Shown here in pieces: positions 36,461 to 45,390 of a DNA stretch of 64,000 nt (position 1 is the first letter of the stretch; every line of letters starts with the position of its first letter). Under the pieces are notes generated by a model. The model had not been told where the DNA came from. It worked only from the letters and a program-made list of their open reading frames with translations, and made no database searches. Both the position numbers and the translations under genes were made by a program. Location: the NCBI RefSeq assembly GCF_003202695.1, contig NZ_QGLL01000001.1, forward strand, positions 248,001 to 312,000. The letters are read 5' to 3'. This stretch comes from Bifidobacterium asteroides. Its GTDB lineage: Bacteria > Actinomycetota > Actinomycetes > Actinomycetales > Bifidobacteriaceae.

Positions 36461-36568
36461 AATGGCGCTCGATGAAGAATACCAGAGATGAACTGTGACA
36501 ATGTCGAAATATGCCTGCAGGGGTTGCTCGTGGGTCGTGCTATAGGCCTGTGCTATAGACTGTGGAAC

Positions 36569-37270
36569 ATGGGAATCGCCGAACTGTCTTCCAGCGCCCA
36601 GGATTACCTCAAGGTCATCTGGGATCTTCAGGAATGGGATAACGGCCCTGTAAAGCCCACTGCGGTGGCCGAAAAGACGGGCATGAAGCAGTCGACGGTC
36701 TCAGGTGCGCTGGGCCGTTTGGTCGATACTGGTCTGGTCGCTCACCGGCCTTACGGCAAGGTAGAGCTGACAGAGACCGGTCGTAGCTATGCGGTTACCA
36801 TGGTTCGGCGCCACAGGCTGCTGGAGACCTTCCTGGTGCAGGTTCTCGGTTATGGCTGGGATGAGGTGCATGAGGAGGCCGACCGCCTTGAGCACGCTGT
36901 ATCCGACAAGATGATTGACCGCATCGACGACTATCTGGGACACCCCACTGCCGATCCCCATGGTGATGTCATACCCTCGGCCGAAGGGAATCTGCCCCCC
37001 ATACCTACAACCACAAGGCCCCTTTCAGAAGTATCTGCAGGGTCGACGGTACGTGTGCAACGAGTCAGCGACGAGGATCCACGAATATTGCGCACGCTCA
37101 GTAATTACCATATAGGACCTGGCTGTCTGGTGCAGGTGGAAAGTCGGCAGGCTGATGATGAGTTAGCCGTAAGTTTGACGGGCGCGCACCCCGGATCCGG
37201 TCTTACTTCGGGCGACCTCCTTGTGCTGCCTAGGGAACAGGCGGCACTGATTCAGGTAAACCTCGCCTGA
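36569..37270 (+). CDS. mntR: DtxR/MntR family metal-dependent regulator
   Basis: A 233-residue iron/manganese-dependent repressor. The winged helix is SSSAQDYLKVIWDLQEW to MKQSTVSGALGRLVDTGLV; the dimer and metal domain follows with HRLLETFLVQVLGYGWDEVHEEADRLEHAVSD, containing Glu and His ligands; the C-terminal part (about 155-233) is an SH3/FeoA-like domain. The ATG at 36569 matches the family start; TATAGA lies 9 nt upstream and no Shine-Dalgarno is present. It is divergent from mntH and probably represses it when metal is ample. The symbol rests on this context. Confidence 0.85.
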   Translation: MGIAELSSSAQDYLKVIWDLQEWDNGPVKPTAVAEKTGMKQSTVSGALGRLVDTGLVAHRPYGKVELTETGRSYAVTMVRRHRLLETFLVQVLGYGWDEVHEEADRLEHAVSDKMIDRIDDYLGHPTADPHGDVIPSAEGNLPPIPTTTRPLSEVSAGSTVRVQRVSDEDPRILRTLSNYHIGPGCLVQVESRQADDELAVSLTGAHPGSGLTSGDLLVLPREQAALIQVNLA

Positions 37271-37307
37271 GCAAAAATCATTGGGCGATTTGTCGTATTG
37301 GACAGGG

Positions 37308-38285
37308 TCACTGCTCGCTGCGGTTGGCCTCGGGCTTTTGCTGATGACGGTGAAGATATGCGAATAAGTTTGAGGTATGGATGTAGGCTCTTCTGTCGTT
37401 TTTCGCTAGTACGTCGAGAATAATGCCGGCGATGATGGATAGCAGGCCGACCAGAATTAACAGCACTGAACCGATAAGGGTAGGAATGCGCGGGACTGAT
37501 CCTGTGCGCCAGAATTCAAGCATTACCGACAGGAGAAAACCGAAACCGACCAGGTCTATCAGCAAACCGCAGCCTCCAAAGAAGGGAAGAGGTTTGTACT
37601 CCCTGATCATTCTGAAAATGGTGGAAAGTACTCGGACTCCATCGCCTACGGTGTTGAGTTTGCTGTGGGAGCCCTTAGGGCGGTCGCGGTACTGAACGGG
37701 CATTTCATACAGCCGTAGATTCCTATCCAGGCTGTGTATGGTCATTTCCGTTTCCACTTCGAATCCATGGGACAGGATCGGGTAGCACTTCACATAGGTG
37801 AACGAAAAAGCTCGGTATCCTGTCATAATATCCTTGACGCGCGCATGGAAGATGCCGTTGATTGCGGAACGGACCAACCTGTTGCCGACGTTGTGGAAGG
37901 GTCTTTTGTTCTCCTGGAAGTAGGTGGAGCTTAGTCTGTCGCCTATCACCATGTCATAGCCCTCGAGGATTTTGTCGACCATGGCGGGAGCGCTTTCCGC
38001 TGGATAGGTGTCGTCGCCGTCGGCCATGACGTACACGTCGGCGTCGATGTCTTCGAACATGGCTCGTATGACATTGCCTTTGCCTTGGCGCGGTTCCGGT
38101 CGGACTACTGCGCCCTTGGATTGCGCTATCGAAGCTGTCTTGTCTGTAGAGTTGTTGTCATAGACGTAAATAGTCGCCGTTGGAAGTGCTTTGTGAAAAT
38201 CGTCGACCACTTTCCCTATGGTCTGTTCTTCGTTGTAGCAGGGTAAGAGAACGGCAATAGTGACATCTTCCAAGGCAGGCTTCAT
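37308..38285 (-). CDS. GT2 glycosyltransferase, DPM1/polyprenyl-phosphate type
   Basis: About 325 residues. The cytoplasmic GT-A domain has LLPCYNEEQTIG, YVYDNNSTDKT, RQGKGNVIRAMF and MADGDDTYPAE (metal site), then GDRLSSTYF and KDIMTGYRAFS. Two C-terminal membrane helices (about 235-300) anchor it. This is the dolichyl/polyprenyl-phosphate glycosyltransferase layout, making lipid-linked single sugars for extracytoplasmic transferases. The ATG at 38285 has TATAGT 7 nt before it and no Shine-Dalgarno. It is divergent from the GT4 gene. The DUF6541 proteins could use its product. Confidence 0.85.
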   Translation of the reverse strand: MKPALEDVTIAVLLPCYNEEQTIGKVVDDFHKALPTATIYVYDNNSTDKTASIAQSKGAVVRPEPRQGKGNVIRAMFEDIDADVYVMADGDDTYPAESAPAMVDKILEGYDMVIGDRLSSTYFQENKRPFHNVGNRLVRSAINGIFHARVKDIMTGYRAFSFTYVKCYPILSHGFEVETEMTIHSLDRNLRLYEMPVQYRDRPKGSHSKLNTVGDGVRVLSTIFRMIREYKPLPFFGGCGLLIDLVGFGFLLSVMLEFWRTGSVPRIPTLIGSVLLILVGLLSIIAGIILDVLAKNDRRAYIHTSNLFAYLHRHQQKPEANRSEQ

Positions 38286-38292
38286 GATTAAC

Positions 38293-38396
38293 ACTATACA
38301 TATAGGGATTCTCAGATCGGGGCCGATACGGGATTATGGAATTTGTGGGCAGTAGCAGAGGCATGCCCAATCCGCGTACCGCGCTCAGGTTAGCAT
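38293..38396. promoter_or_regulatory. Divergent leaderless-type promoters
   Basis: On the minus strand TATAGT (38298-38293) ends 7 nt before the ATG at 38285. On the plus strand TAGCAT (38391-38396) ends 7 nt before the ATG at 38404. Neither gene has a Shine-Dalgarno, so both transcripts may begin at their start codons. Confidence 0.5.
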
Positions 38397-38403
38397 AGAC
38401 CAC

Positions 38404-40101
38404 ATGCAGCAGCTATTTGAAACTGGATCTGATGCCTGGAAGCAACTTGATGGCTTGAGCAAACGGCAACGTCGATTGGTTATTTCAGCAGTCAACTATC
38501 ATTCGTTGATGCAGCCTGGTCGAGAACTGCTCTACAAGATCTATATGGGTGAAGACTGGCAGTATCCCCGCTTAACTGACACGTCGACTTTGAACGGTTC
38601 TCTAACTAAGGAAGCCGGACTTCAACCTGTAGTCGAATTCAAAGCCAGGTCAACATCCAATCCTAAGACAGCCTTTGCTCCCCACTATTTTGACCAGCAC
38701 CATCAATTGGTTGACTGGAATGAACGGTATGTGCTGCTTACGCCGGACGATGCCACTGATATGACGGTCAAGGCCCGGAATCTATCCTCTCGGCTGCCTA
38801 TGCGCAACCAGATCTACAACTACTGCGAGCTGCATTTTCCTCTCCTGTTTGATCAAGTTCGCGAATTGCTCCGGCGCAGTCGTGAGAAAGCCGGATACCA
38901 GGCTATTGAGACTTATCGTCCCGATTCAACCAGCGACCTGTTCGCTCATGGGGCTGTGCATCATCCAGGCAGTCCCATCGAGCCTGGGCAACCGGACTCT
39001 TCGGCTCCGAAAGCTGTCATTATTGCCATGCATTGGCTGCAGCCTGGGGGAGCCGAGCGTTGGGCCATGGAAACAGTAGCTCTGGCTCGTAAAGCGGGAC
39101 TATTGCCTATCGTCATCACCAACAACGACAGTCATCAGCCGTGGATTGTCAACGAGGATTTGGATGATGCCCTCGTCATCAACCTGACTTTTCCTGCACA
39201 GGAGGGCATCGGCGACGTGCCGCTGCTCAGGGCTCTGTTTGAGCAGTACAATATTCGCGGCGTCATGATTCATCACAATCAGTGGATGTATGACCGGCTC
39301 TGGTGGATCAAGCGATATTATCCGCATACGTTTATTGTCGACTCCTTGCATATTCTTGAATACCACGACCGCGGAGGCTATCCCAACCAGAGCGTGAGCC
39401 GCGACCCTTATATTGATCTGCACCACGTCATTTCGCCCCAACTGCAGGATTGGCTGGTCAATCATCATGGCATAGCGGCGAAAAAGGTGGTTATGGCGCC
39501 CTTGGTTGGTCTGACTGCCGATCAAATGCATCCAAGGTACAAGGACCGCGTGCAACAGGGCGTCTTCCATGTCGCTTTTGTGGGAAGAATGACCAGACAG
39601 AAGCGTCCTGAGGCATTCATCAATGTCGCCAAGGAAATGGAGCGTCGTTTCCCGGGTCGTTTTCGGTTCATCATGCATGGCAGCGGCGATATGGACCTGG
39701 AGGTGCGCAAACTCCTGGAGAAATATGATCTGGATCATGTAGTGGAACGGCGCGATGTCTCTCAGCCGGTTTCTGCAACATATGATTGGGCGGACGCTCT
39801 GCTGATCACGTCAATCAACGAAGGCATTACTCTTACGACCATTGAGGCAATCAGTCGAGGCATGCCGGTGTTGAGCACTGATGTCGGTTCCCAGTCGACC
39901 CTGGTTCCTAGCCAGGGGCTGTTGCCTCGGCAATCGCTCGGGCTGGTTCGCCAATCGGTTCGTTCCTTGCAGAGGATGAATGATCATGAACAGGATCGCA
40001 GACGGTTGTGGACTGCGGAGCTGGAACGGCTTCAGGAGTTTTCAAGGAAGGAATCGGCCGACTCCTTCTTCACCCGAATGTTGGGAGAATGGGCGCAGTG
40101 A
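38404..40101 (+). CDS. GT4 family glycosyltransferase with N-terminal extension
   Basis: A 565-residue protein. The first 200 residues form an unknown helical extension. The GT-B fold starts at about 205 (VIIAMHWLQPGGAERWAMET) and continues to VAFVGRMTRQKRPEAFINVA, RFIMHGSGDM and SINEGITLTTIEAISRGMPVL, the E-x7-E nucleotide-sugar motif of GT4. It acts in the cytoplasm on a growing surface glycan. Its stop overlaps the next GT2 gene by 1 bp, so the two are coupled. Confidence 0.87.
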   Translation: MQQLFETGSDAWKQLDGLSKRQRRLVISAVNYHSLMQPGRELLYKIYMGEDWQYPRLTDTSTLNGSLTKEAGLQPVVEFKARSTSNPKTAFAPHYFDQHHQLVDWNERYVLLTPDDATDMTVKARNLSSRLPMRNQIYNYCELHFPLLFDQVRELLRRSREKAGYQAIETYRPDSTSDLFAHGAVHHPGSPIEPGQPDSSAPKAVIIAMHWLQPGGAERWAMETVALARKAGLLPIVITNNDSHQPWIVNEDLDDALVINLTFPAQEGIGDVPLLRALFEQYNIRGVMIHHNQWMYDRLWWIKRYYPHTFIVDSLHILEYHDRGGYPNQSVSRDPYIDLHHVISPQLQDWLVNHHGIAAKKVVMAPLVGLTADQMHPRYKDRVQQGVFHVAFVGRMTRQKRPEAFINVAKEMERRFPGRFRFIMHGSGDMDLEVRKLLEKYDLDHVVERRDVSQPVSATYDWADALLITSINEGITLTTIEAISRGMPVLSTDVGSQSTLVPSQGLLPRQSLGLVRQSVRSLQRMNDHEQDRRRLWTAELERLQEFSRKESADSFFTRMLGEWAQ

Positions 40102-41033
40102 TGAATGTTGTAGATAACCGACGGAATGTGGCTGCTGTCGTCGTCACCTTCAACCGCTTGGAAAAGCTGAAGAAGGTTCTGGCTTCTCTGGAATCCCAGA
40201 CCTTCCTGCCCAAGGCTCTGATCATCGTTGACAATGCTTCGACTGACGGGACTGCAGATTACCTGCATGAATATCAGGATGCATTTTCTCTCAAGGGGAA
40301 GGTGGAGCTTCGCGTTGTCACTCTGCCGAAGAACGTCGGCGGGGCCGGCGGCTTCTCTGCTGGCATGCGAGAAGGCTACCGGATGGGTCTCGACTACGTG
40401 TGGATCTTCGATGATGACGGATATCCTGAGTCGGATGCCTTGGAAAAGCTGCTCGGAGGCTATGAACAAGCCACCAAGGCTTTGAGCCCGGATATTCCTT
40501 TTGCCTGCTCCTTGATCAAATACATCGACGGGACCATTTCAGAAATGAACAATCCTGTGCCTACCTGGGACTGGGGCAGGTTGCGGGCCATGGGGCTCAG
40601 GGATCTGGTGCTGATCAATCAGGCGTCCTTCGTATCCGTGCTCATCCCGCGTTGGGTCATGGAAGCCTACGGCCTGCCCTACAAGGAGTACTTCATCTGG
40701 TTCGACGATGCCGAGTACACGCTGCGCATCACCAGAGACTGCCCCGGTGTTCAGGTTCTCGATAGCGTTGTGGTGCACGATATGGGTGAGAACAAGGGGG
40801 TCAATTTCTCCATGATCAACGAGAAGAACGCCTGGAAGTTCGCCTATGGCATTCGCAATCAAGGATCCTACAGGCTGCATCACAAGAGCCTGGTCCATTA
40901 TTTGCTCTTTTGCGCTCAGGTTTGGTATGCCATGCGATCCGGGGGAGTCGATAAGAAACTGCGCCGTCAGATGTATGGCAAGATGATCGAAGCTATACGG
41001 TTCAACCCGTCGATCGACTATCCGCAGTTGTGA
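40101..41033 (+). CDS. GT2 glycosyltransferase, galactofuranosyl/rhamnosyl type
   Basis: A 310-residue GT-A enzyme: VVTFNRLEKL, VDNASTDGTADYL, NVGGAGGFSAGM and IFDDDGYPE, then YFIWFDDAEYTLRI for the catalytic acid. It is a paralogue of 8089-9075 and belongs to the GlfT/WbbL-like branch. The ATG at 40101 overlaps the GT4 stop (TGATG), so it was chosen over an upstream in-frame codon. It is followed by a DUF6541 gene, the same pairing as at 8-12 kb. Confidence 0.87.
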   Translation: MNVVDNRRNVAAVVVTFNRLEKLKKVLASLESQTFLPKALIIVDNASTDGTADYLHEYQDAFSLKGKVELRVVTLPKNVGGAGGFSAGMREGYRMGLDYVWIFDDDGYPESDALEKLLGGYEQATKALSPDIPFACSLIKYIDGTISEMNNPVPTWDWGRLRAMGLRDLVLINQASFVSVLIPRWVMEAYGLPYKEYFIWFDDAEYTLRITRDCPGVQVLDSVVVHDMGENKGVNFSMINEKNAWKFAYGIRNQGSYRLHHKSLVHYLLFCAQVWYAMRSGGVDKKLRRQMYGKMIEAIRFNPSIDYPQL

Positions 41034-41147
41034 ACAAGGATACTGGCGTTCAAGAGGGAAATATCTACCATTTATGATTTTCGTCGTTCTGTTATCGAGG
41101 GTTCGGATCAAGCGTGACGAACATCGCGAAAGGAAACAGTAGAAAAG

Positions 41148-43226
41148 ATGATGTGGTTTTCCTTCCTAGCATCAATGCTGCTGACTGCGGGCTTGCTATA
41201 TATTCCGGGTTTTCTGCTGGTTTCCGCACTCGGATATCCGAGACGTTCCTCCTTGCTGCTATCCCCGCCAATAGCCCTGGCGCTGTTTGGGATCTTGGAA
41301 ATACTTGAACAGAAGATAGGCATAAAGAGCACATTCGCAACTGTGGCGGGCGTCTCACTCTGCATATCAGTCATTCCCCTGCTAATCAGAGTGATAGTGC
41401 GCAGACTTGGCGTGAATACGTTGCATCGCGATGTCAGTGCCACTGTGGCAGACGGTGATATGCAGAAGCGGCATGACTGGCCGGTGTTGTTTGGCTTCTG
41501 GGCGTTCGGGTTCTTCATTACTGCCCTGGTGCTGGTTCGTAATTTCGATGGTCCAGATTCATATTCGCAACTATTCGATAACGCATGGCACATGGGCATA
41601 GTCAGGAAATTCCTGACCACCGGGGATATGTCGCCTTTGACTTCTGGCAATATTGTTCCAACAGTCGGCTCATCCTTCTACCCAACTGGTTGGCATTCGC
41701 TGGTCGCACTGGTGGCTGGCGCTGTGGGTGTGAGTCCTTTGATTGCAGCAAATGCGGTCAATGCTTGCATTATTGCTCTTGTGTTCCCCGGATCCATGTT
41801 TCTTTTGTCGAAAAAAGTGATATCCGATTTGCGCCCAGCGATGGTTCTATGCATGTGCACTACGTTGATGTTTACTGCATTTCCATGGCGATTTTTGGCG
41901 TTTGGCCCCTTGTATTCGAATCTGTTGTCGTTTGCGATACTTCCATTATCCATGGTTCTTTTCCTGAATATCCTTGATGCAAGGAGCAGCGGGAGGCGCC
42001 GAGCTCAAGATGGGGCATTGCTGGTAGCAACTATGGTCGGCGTGGCAATTACTCAGCCGAATGCGGTGTTTACCATGGGGATCTTTCTTGCTCCATATCT
42101 GATGACTCAAATACCGAGATATTGCGACTCCCCAAGACTCAGGGCCAAACGGGCTGTGATGGTACCAGTATTGAGCGTAACGGTACTATTACTGATCGCT
42201 TGTGTATGGGTTGGCCTTTACAAGATGCCATTTATGCAACGGACTGTACGCTGGGGTTGGCCATCGTTCGAAACCAAGCCGCAGGCCATATTCGATATTG
42301 TCTTCTTGGGCTTTCATGATGCCGAGCCACAGTTTGTGCTTGGCATATTGGTAATGCTCGGATTCTTATATGTATTGATTCATAGAGAATATTTATGGCT
42401 TGGATGCTCACACATGTTGATGTGTTTTCTTTATTTCCTCTCGGCTGCTACTGATGGACGATTTAAGGCTGTGCTTACAGGATTCTGGTACCATGATGCC
42501 TATCGTTTGGGGGCTTCGGCAGTGTTCACGGGCATACCGTTGGCGGCTATAGGCCTATGGTCACTGATGAACATGATTGTCAAATTGCTTGATGGCGTTA
42601 TGCTTGATGGCCATGATTCACGCCAGCGGATCGTGTTGTTTGCCGCCGTGCTTGTTGTCGTGGAAATTATGAATTTCTTCCCGAATTACCATATGCGCGG
42701 CAGCCACAGTGTCGATACGCCTTTCGGCGCTGTTACCAGGGATCTGCGCTATACAAATTCGAGAGACGAACCCAAGAGCTACACTGCTGACGAGCAACGC
42801 TTTGTTCAAGAAGTTCGTCAGGTTGTCCCATCGGGATCCTTGATTCTCAACCAGCCATACGATGGCAGCGTATATGCATGGGGAATCGATGATCTGAACG
42901 TCTATTACAAGGCATGGCAGGGTAATTGGCTGGGTAGGCCTACGGCCCAGAGCAGGTTGATCATGAACGGTCTGGCCTCCGTGAATGAGGATCAGCATGT
43001 ATGCCAAGCTGTCAAGGAATCGCATGCGCAGTACTTGATGCTTCTTGATCGTACCGACTATAAGCCGGACCCTGATGACAAGGCCAAGGTGATTTCCGAC
43101 TATGCAGGCTATAAAAAGCGTGATTGGCAGGGTGTTGACGCCATTCATGATGGCACACCTGGTTTCACTCCGGTTCTTCAGCAAGGCGTTATGCGATTGT
43201 ACAGAATCGATAGTCGCGCATGCTAG
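41148..43226 (+). CDS. DUF6541-type polytopic membrane protein, probable GT-C-like enzyme
   Basis: A 692-residue paralogue of 9048-11099. It begins with helices around LLYIPGFLLVSALGY. The first large outer loop holds QLFDNAWHMGIVRKFL, with the Asp/His placed as in its paralogue, then GSSFYPTGWHSL. About 12 further helices lead to a soluble C-terminal domain (about 510-690) containing NQPYDGSVYAWG and ending LYRIDSRAC. The likely role is transfer or trimming of a lipid-linked glycan outside the membrane; this is inference from topology. It is convergent with the acyltransferase gene, with a 6-bp gap. Confidence 0.75.
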   Translation: MMWFSFLASMLLTAGLLYIPGFLLVSALGYPRRSSLLLSPPIALALFGILEILEQKIGIKSTFATVAGVSLCISVIPLLIRVIVRRLGVNTLHRDVSATVADGDMQKRHDWPVLFGFWAFGFFITALVLVRNFDGPDSYSQLFDNAWHMGIVRKFLTTGDMSPLTSGNIVPTVGSSFYPTGWHSLVALVAGAVGVSPLIAANAVNACIIALVFPGSMFLLSKKVISDLRPAMVLCMCTTLMFTAFPWRFLAFGPLYSNLLSFAILPLSMVLFLNILDARSSGRRRAQDGALLVATMVGVAITQPNAVFTMGIFLAPYLMTQIPRYCDSPRLRAKRAVMVPVLSVTVLLLIACVWVGLYKMPFMQRTVRWGWPSFETKPQAIFDIVFLGFHDAEPQFVLGILVMLGFLYVLIHREYLWLGCSHMLMCFLYFLSAATDGRFKAVLTGFWYHDAYRLGASAVFTGIPLAAIGLWSLMNMIVKLLDGVMLDGHDSRQRIVLFAAVLVVVEIMNFFPNYHMRGSHSVDTPFGAVTRDLRYTNSRDEPKSYTADEQRFVQEVRQVVPSGSLILNQPYDGSVYAWGIDDLNVYYKAWQGNWLGRPTAQSRLIMNGLASVNEDQHVCQAVKESHAQYLMLLDRTDYKPDPDDKAKVISDYAGYKKRDWQGVDAIHDGTPGFTPVLQQGVMRLYRIDSRAC

Positions 43227-43232
43227 CTGAAG

Positions 43233-44411
43233 TTATTCAATAGGATCGTTGCGTGTGGTCTGATCATCTATGCCTGTATGCCTGCCGGTTGTTCTACCAG
43301 AGAGATGAATCCGCGAGACTGCTCTAGTGACGGGATTTACGACAAGGAAATTGTATACGTAACTGACAAGCATGAGCATGAGGAAAACGACGGTTATAGC
43401 GGTTGCTGAGAAAACCAGTTTAGTAAAGAGACCTATCGGCTCTGGGCTATGGAAAACTATGTCCCATAGCAGTGGCTTAATCAAAAAGTTCTCATGAATC
43501 AGATATATGCCCAGAGTAGATGGTGCAAGAGCAATGATGAGCTTGCTCCAAACGGTATCGGCACGGTTGTGTGTGCGAGTCTGTGTTATCCAAGTGAATA
43601 TGACGGTACCGGATATCACAGCAAGTATTGGCGAGGCCCCAGGACCAGCGGTCAAAAGGTTGGCTGGCGGATCGCCCAGGATAGCAGTTATTGAGTTCTG
43701 CCTGCCAAGTACGTGTGTGCCCACTACGCACAGGCCGAAGCTGACCACAGTGCAAATAAGTGCAGAATACCAATGGATGCGCGGCAGTCTTTCAGGGTAA
43801 CGCCGGATGTTCGCGCCAATAAGATAAATGGCAATCAGATAACCGCAATCGGTATAGTACTGGCTCTGTGCATTGAGTATTCGCCATATCAGCGTCACCC
43901 AGATGATCATGACAGTCAGGATCCATGATTGTGCAGAGGTTAAATGATCCATAAGTTTGTTGATGAATGGGCTGAAAGCGGTCATGATGAAATATGCGCT
44001 CATGAACCAATAGGCTATTTCAGTGATGGGGAGGAAAGAGATCAGACCGCTTTTGATGGTCACTCCGGCCAGGTAGTGTTCAGGAATGGCATGGGTCCAT
44101 CTCAGGAAAAGGAACAATAAAAATATGGGTGCTGAGTAGAGGAAAATCTGCATCCACAACTTCCACAGGCGTTTGATGGGGCTAGTCGTTTTAGTTGCTA
44201 CAAAATAGGCTGATATGAGCACAAATAGCGTAACACCCACCTGGCCAAGAAAACTGAGAGCGTTGTGAGTCGATCCAGCCCACGTCCCCGTTTGCGCAGG
44301 ATCGTTGTGTACTGCCCAGTTGTCATCGGCGAAAAAGTGGGTCGTGACAATAAGCAGCATCGCGACGATTCTCAGGAACTCGAATTTCCAGTCTCGTTGC
44401 TTGTTCGGCAT
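43233..44411 (-). CDS. Acyltransferase 3 family membrane protein
   Basis: A 392-residue protein with about 10 helices. The N-terminus FEFLRIVAMLLIVTTHFF carries the catalytic-type His of the family, and GQVGVTLFVLISAYF follows. The final segment has LGIYLIHENFLI. These are hallmarks of OafA/WecH-like O-acyltransferases, which acetylate or succinylate sugars of surface polymers using cytoplasmic acyl-CoA. GGAGG lies 4 nt before the ATG. It lies within the polysaccharide locus but on the other strand. Confidence 0.88.
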   Translation of the reverse strand: MPNKQRDWKFEFLRIVAMLLIVTTHFFADDNWAVHNDPAQTGTWAGSTHNALSFLGQVGVTLFVLISAYFVATKTTSPIKRLWKLWMQIFLYSAPIFLLFLFLRWTHAIPEHYLAGVTIKSGLISFLPITEIAYWFMSAYFIMTAFSPFINKLMDHLTSAQSWILTVMIIWVTLIWRILNAQSQYYTDCGYLIAIYLIGANIRRYPERLPRIHWYSALICTVVSFGLCVVGTHVLGRQNSITAILGDPPANLLTAGPGASPILAVISGTVIFTWITQTRTHNRADTVWSKLIIALAPSTLGIYLIHENFLIKPLLWDIVFHSPEPIGLFTKLVFSATAITVVFLMLMLVSYVYNFLVVNPVTRAVSRIHLSGRTTGRHTGIDDQTTRNDPIE

Positions 44412-44550
44412 AAGGCCTCCAGAACGGTCTTCAAACTTGGTCGTGGATTGCTGCGACTCTTTTTGATAGTACTCAAACCATTGTGTCAGTAATGAACAAA
44501 GGAAGCAGGGGAGTTCTTGTCATTGAGGGGCTCTGGTAGTCTGTACGGTT

Positions 44551-45390
44551 GTGAGAAGCATCGTAGATAGATTACGCCAGCGATACCACTATTCATTGGT
44601 TATTCTGCGTGAGCTTGTCAAGACTGATTTCAAGCTCAGGTATCAGGGATCCTTTCTTGGGGTTGCCTGGTCGGTTCTGCAGCCGCTGATGCTCTTTGTG
44701 GTCATGTATTTGGTCTTCGCTAAATTCCTCAGGATGACTGATGGCACGCCGACCTATCCTGTTGTGCTGCTTCTGGGCATAAGCTCCTGGCAGTTCTTCA
44801 ACGAGTCGACTTCCATAGGCCTGCGTTCGATTGTGGATCGCGGCGACCTTCTGCGCAAGGTGCACTTTCCCAATTACATCGTGGTGGTATCGGCTACCAT
44901 GGGGGCGCTGATCAGTTACGGCATCAATCTGATCGTGGTCCTCATCTTTGCCATCTTCTGTAAGGTGCATTTCACTTGGAGAGTCCTGTTGCTGCCCATC
45001 AGCGTCTTCCAGCTGTATATTCTGGCCCTGGGCTTCACGCTGATCATGGCTACCATGTATGTCTACTTCCGCGATGTGTCGCATATCTGGGACGTGTTGC
45101 AACAGGTGATCTTCTATTCCATTCCTGTCATCTATCCTCTGACGGCGGTGTCAGGAATCCACCATTGGTGGGGCCCTGTCGTAGCCAAGCTGCTGTTGCT
45201 CAACCCCATTGCGCAATCCATTCAGGATATCCGGCATTCATTCATCGCGCCGGAAACCACTCCAACTGTATGGAATCAGATCAGCAATCCCTTCATGACC
45301 ATGATTCCCATCCTGCTCACTGTGGTCATGGTGGTGTTGGGTGTTTGCGTATTCCGCAAGTACAATCGCAAATTCGCCGAGGTGATGTGA
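44551..45390 (+). CDS. Polysaccharide ABC exporter permease, Wzm/TagG-type
   Basis: A 279-residue inner-membrane protein with six helices. The start LVKTDFKLRYQGSFLGVAWSVLQPLMLF and the mid part SIVDRGDLLRKVHFP are signatures of Wzm/TagG/RfbD permeases. It opens with GTG at 44551; TAGTCT ends 8 nt upstream and no Shine-Dalgarno is seen. It overlaps the ATPase gene by 1 bp. Together they flip a completed lipid-linked polymer to the outside. Confidence 0.9.
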   Translation: MRSIVDRLRQRYHYSLVILRELVKTDFKLRYQGSFLGVAWSVLQPLMLFVVMYLVFAKFLRMTDGTPTYPVVLLLGISSWQFFNESTSIGLRSIVDRGDLLRKVHFPNYIVVVSATMGALISYGINLIVVLIFAIFCKVHFTWRVLLLPISVFQLYILALGFTLIMATMYVYFRDVSHIWDVLQQVIFYSIPVIYPLTAVSGIHHWWGPVVAKLLLLNPIAQSIQDIRHSFIAPETTPTVWNQISNPFMTMIPILLTVVMVVLGVCVFRKYNRKFAEVM

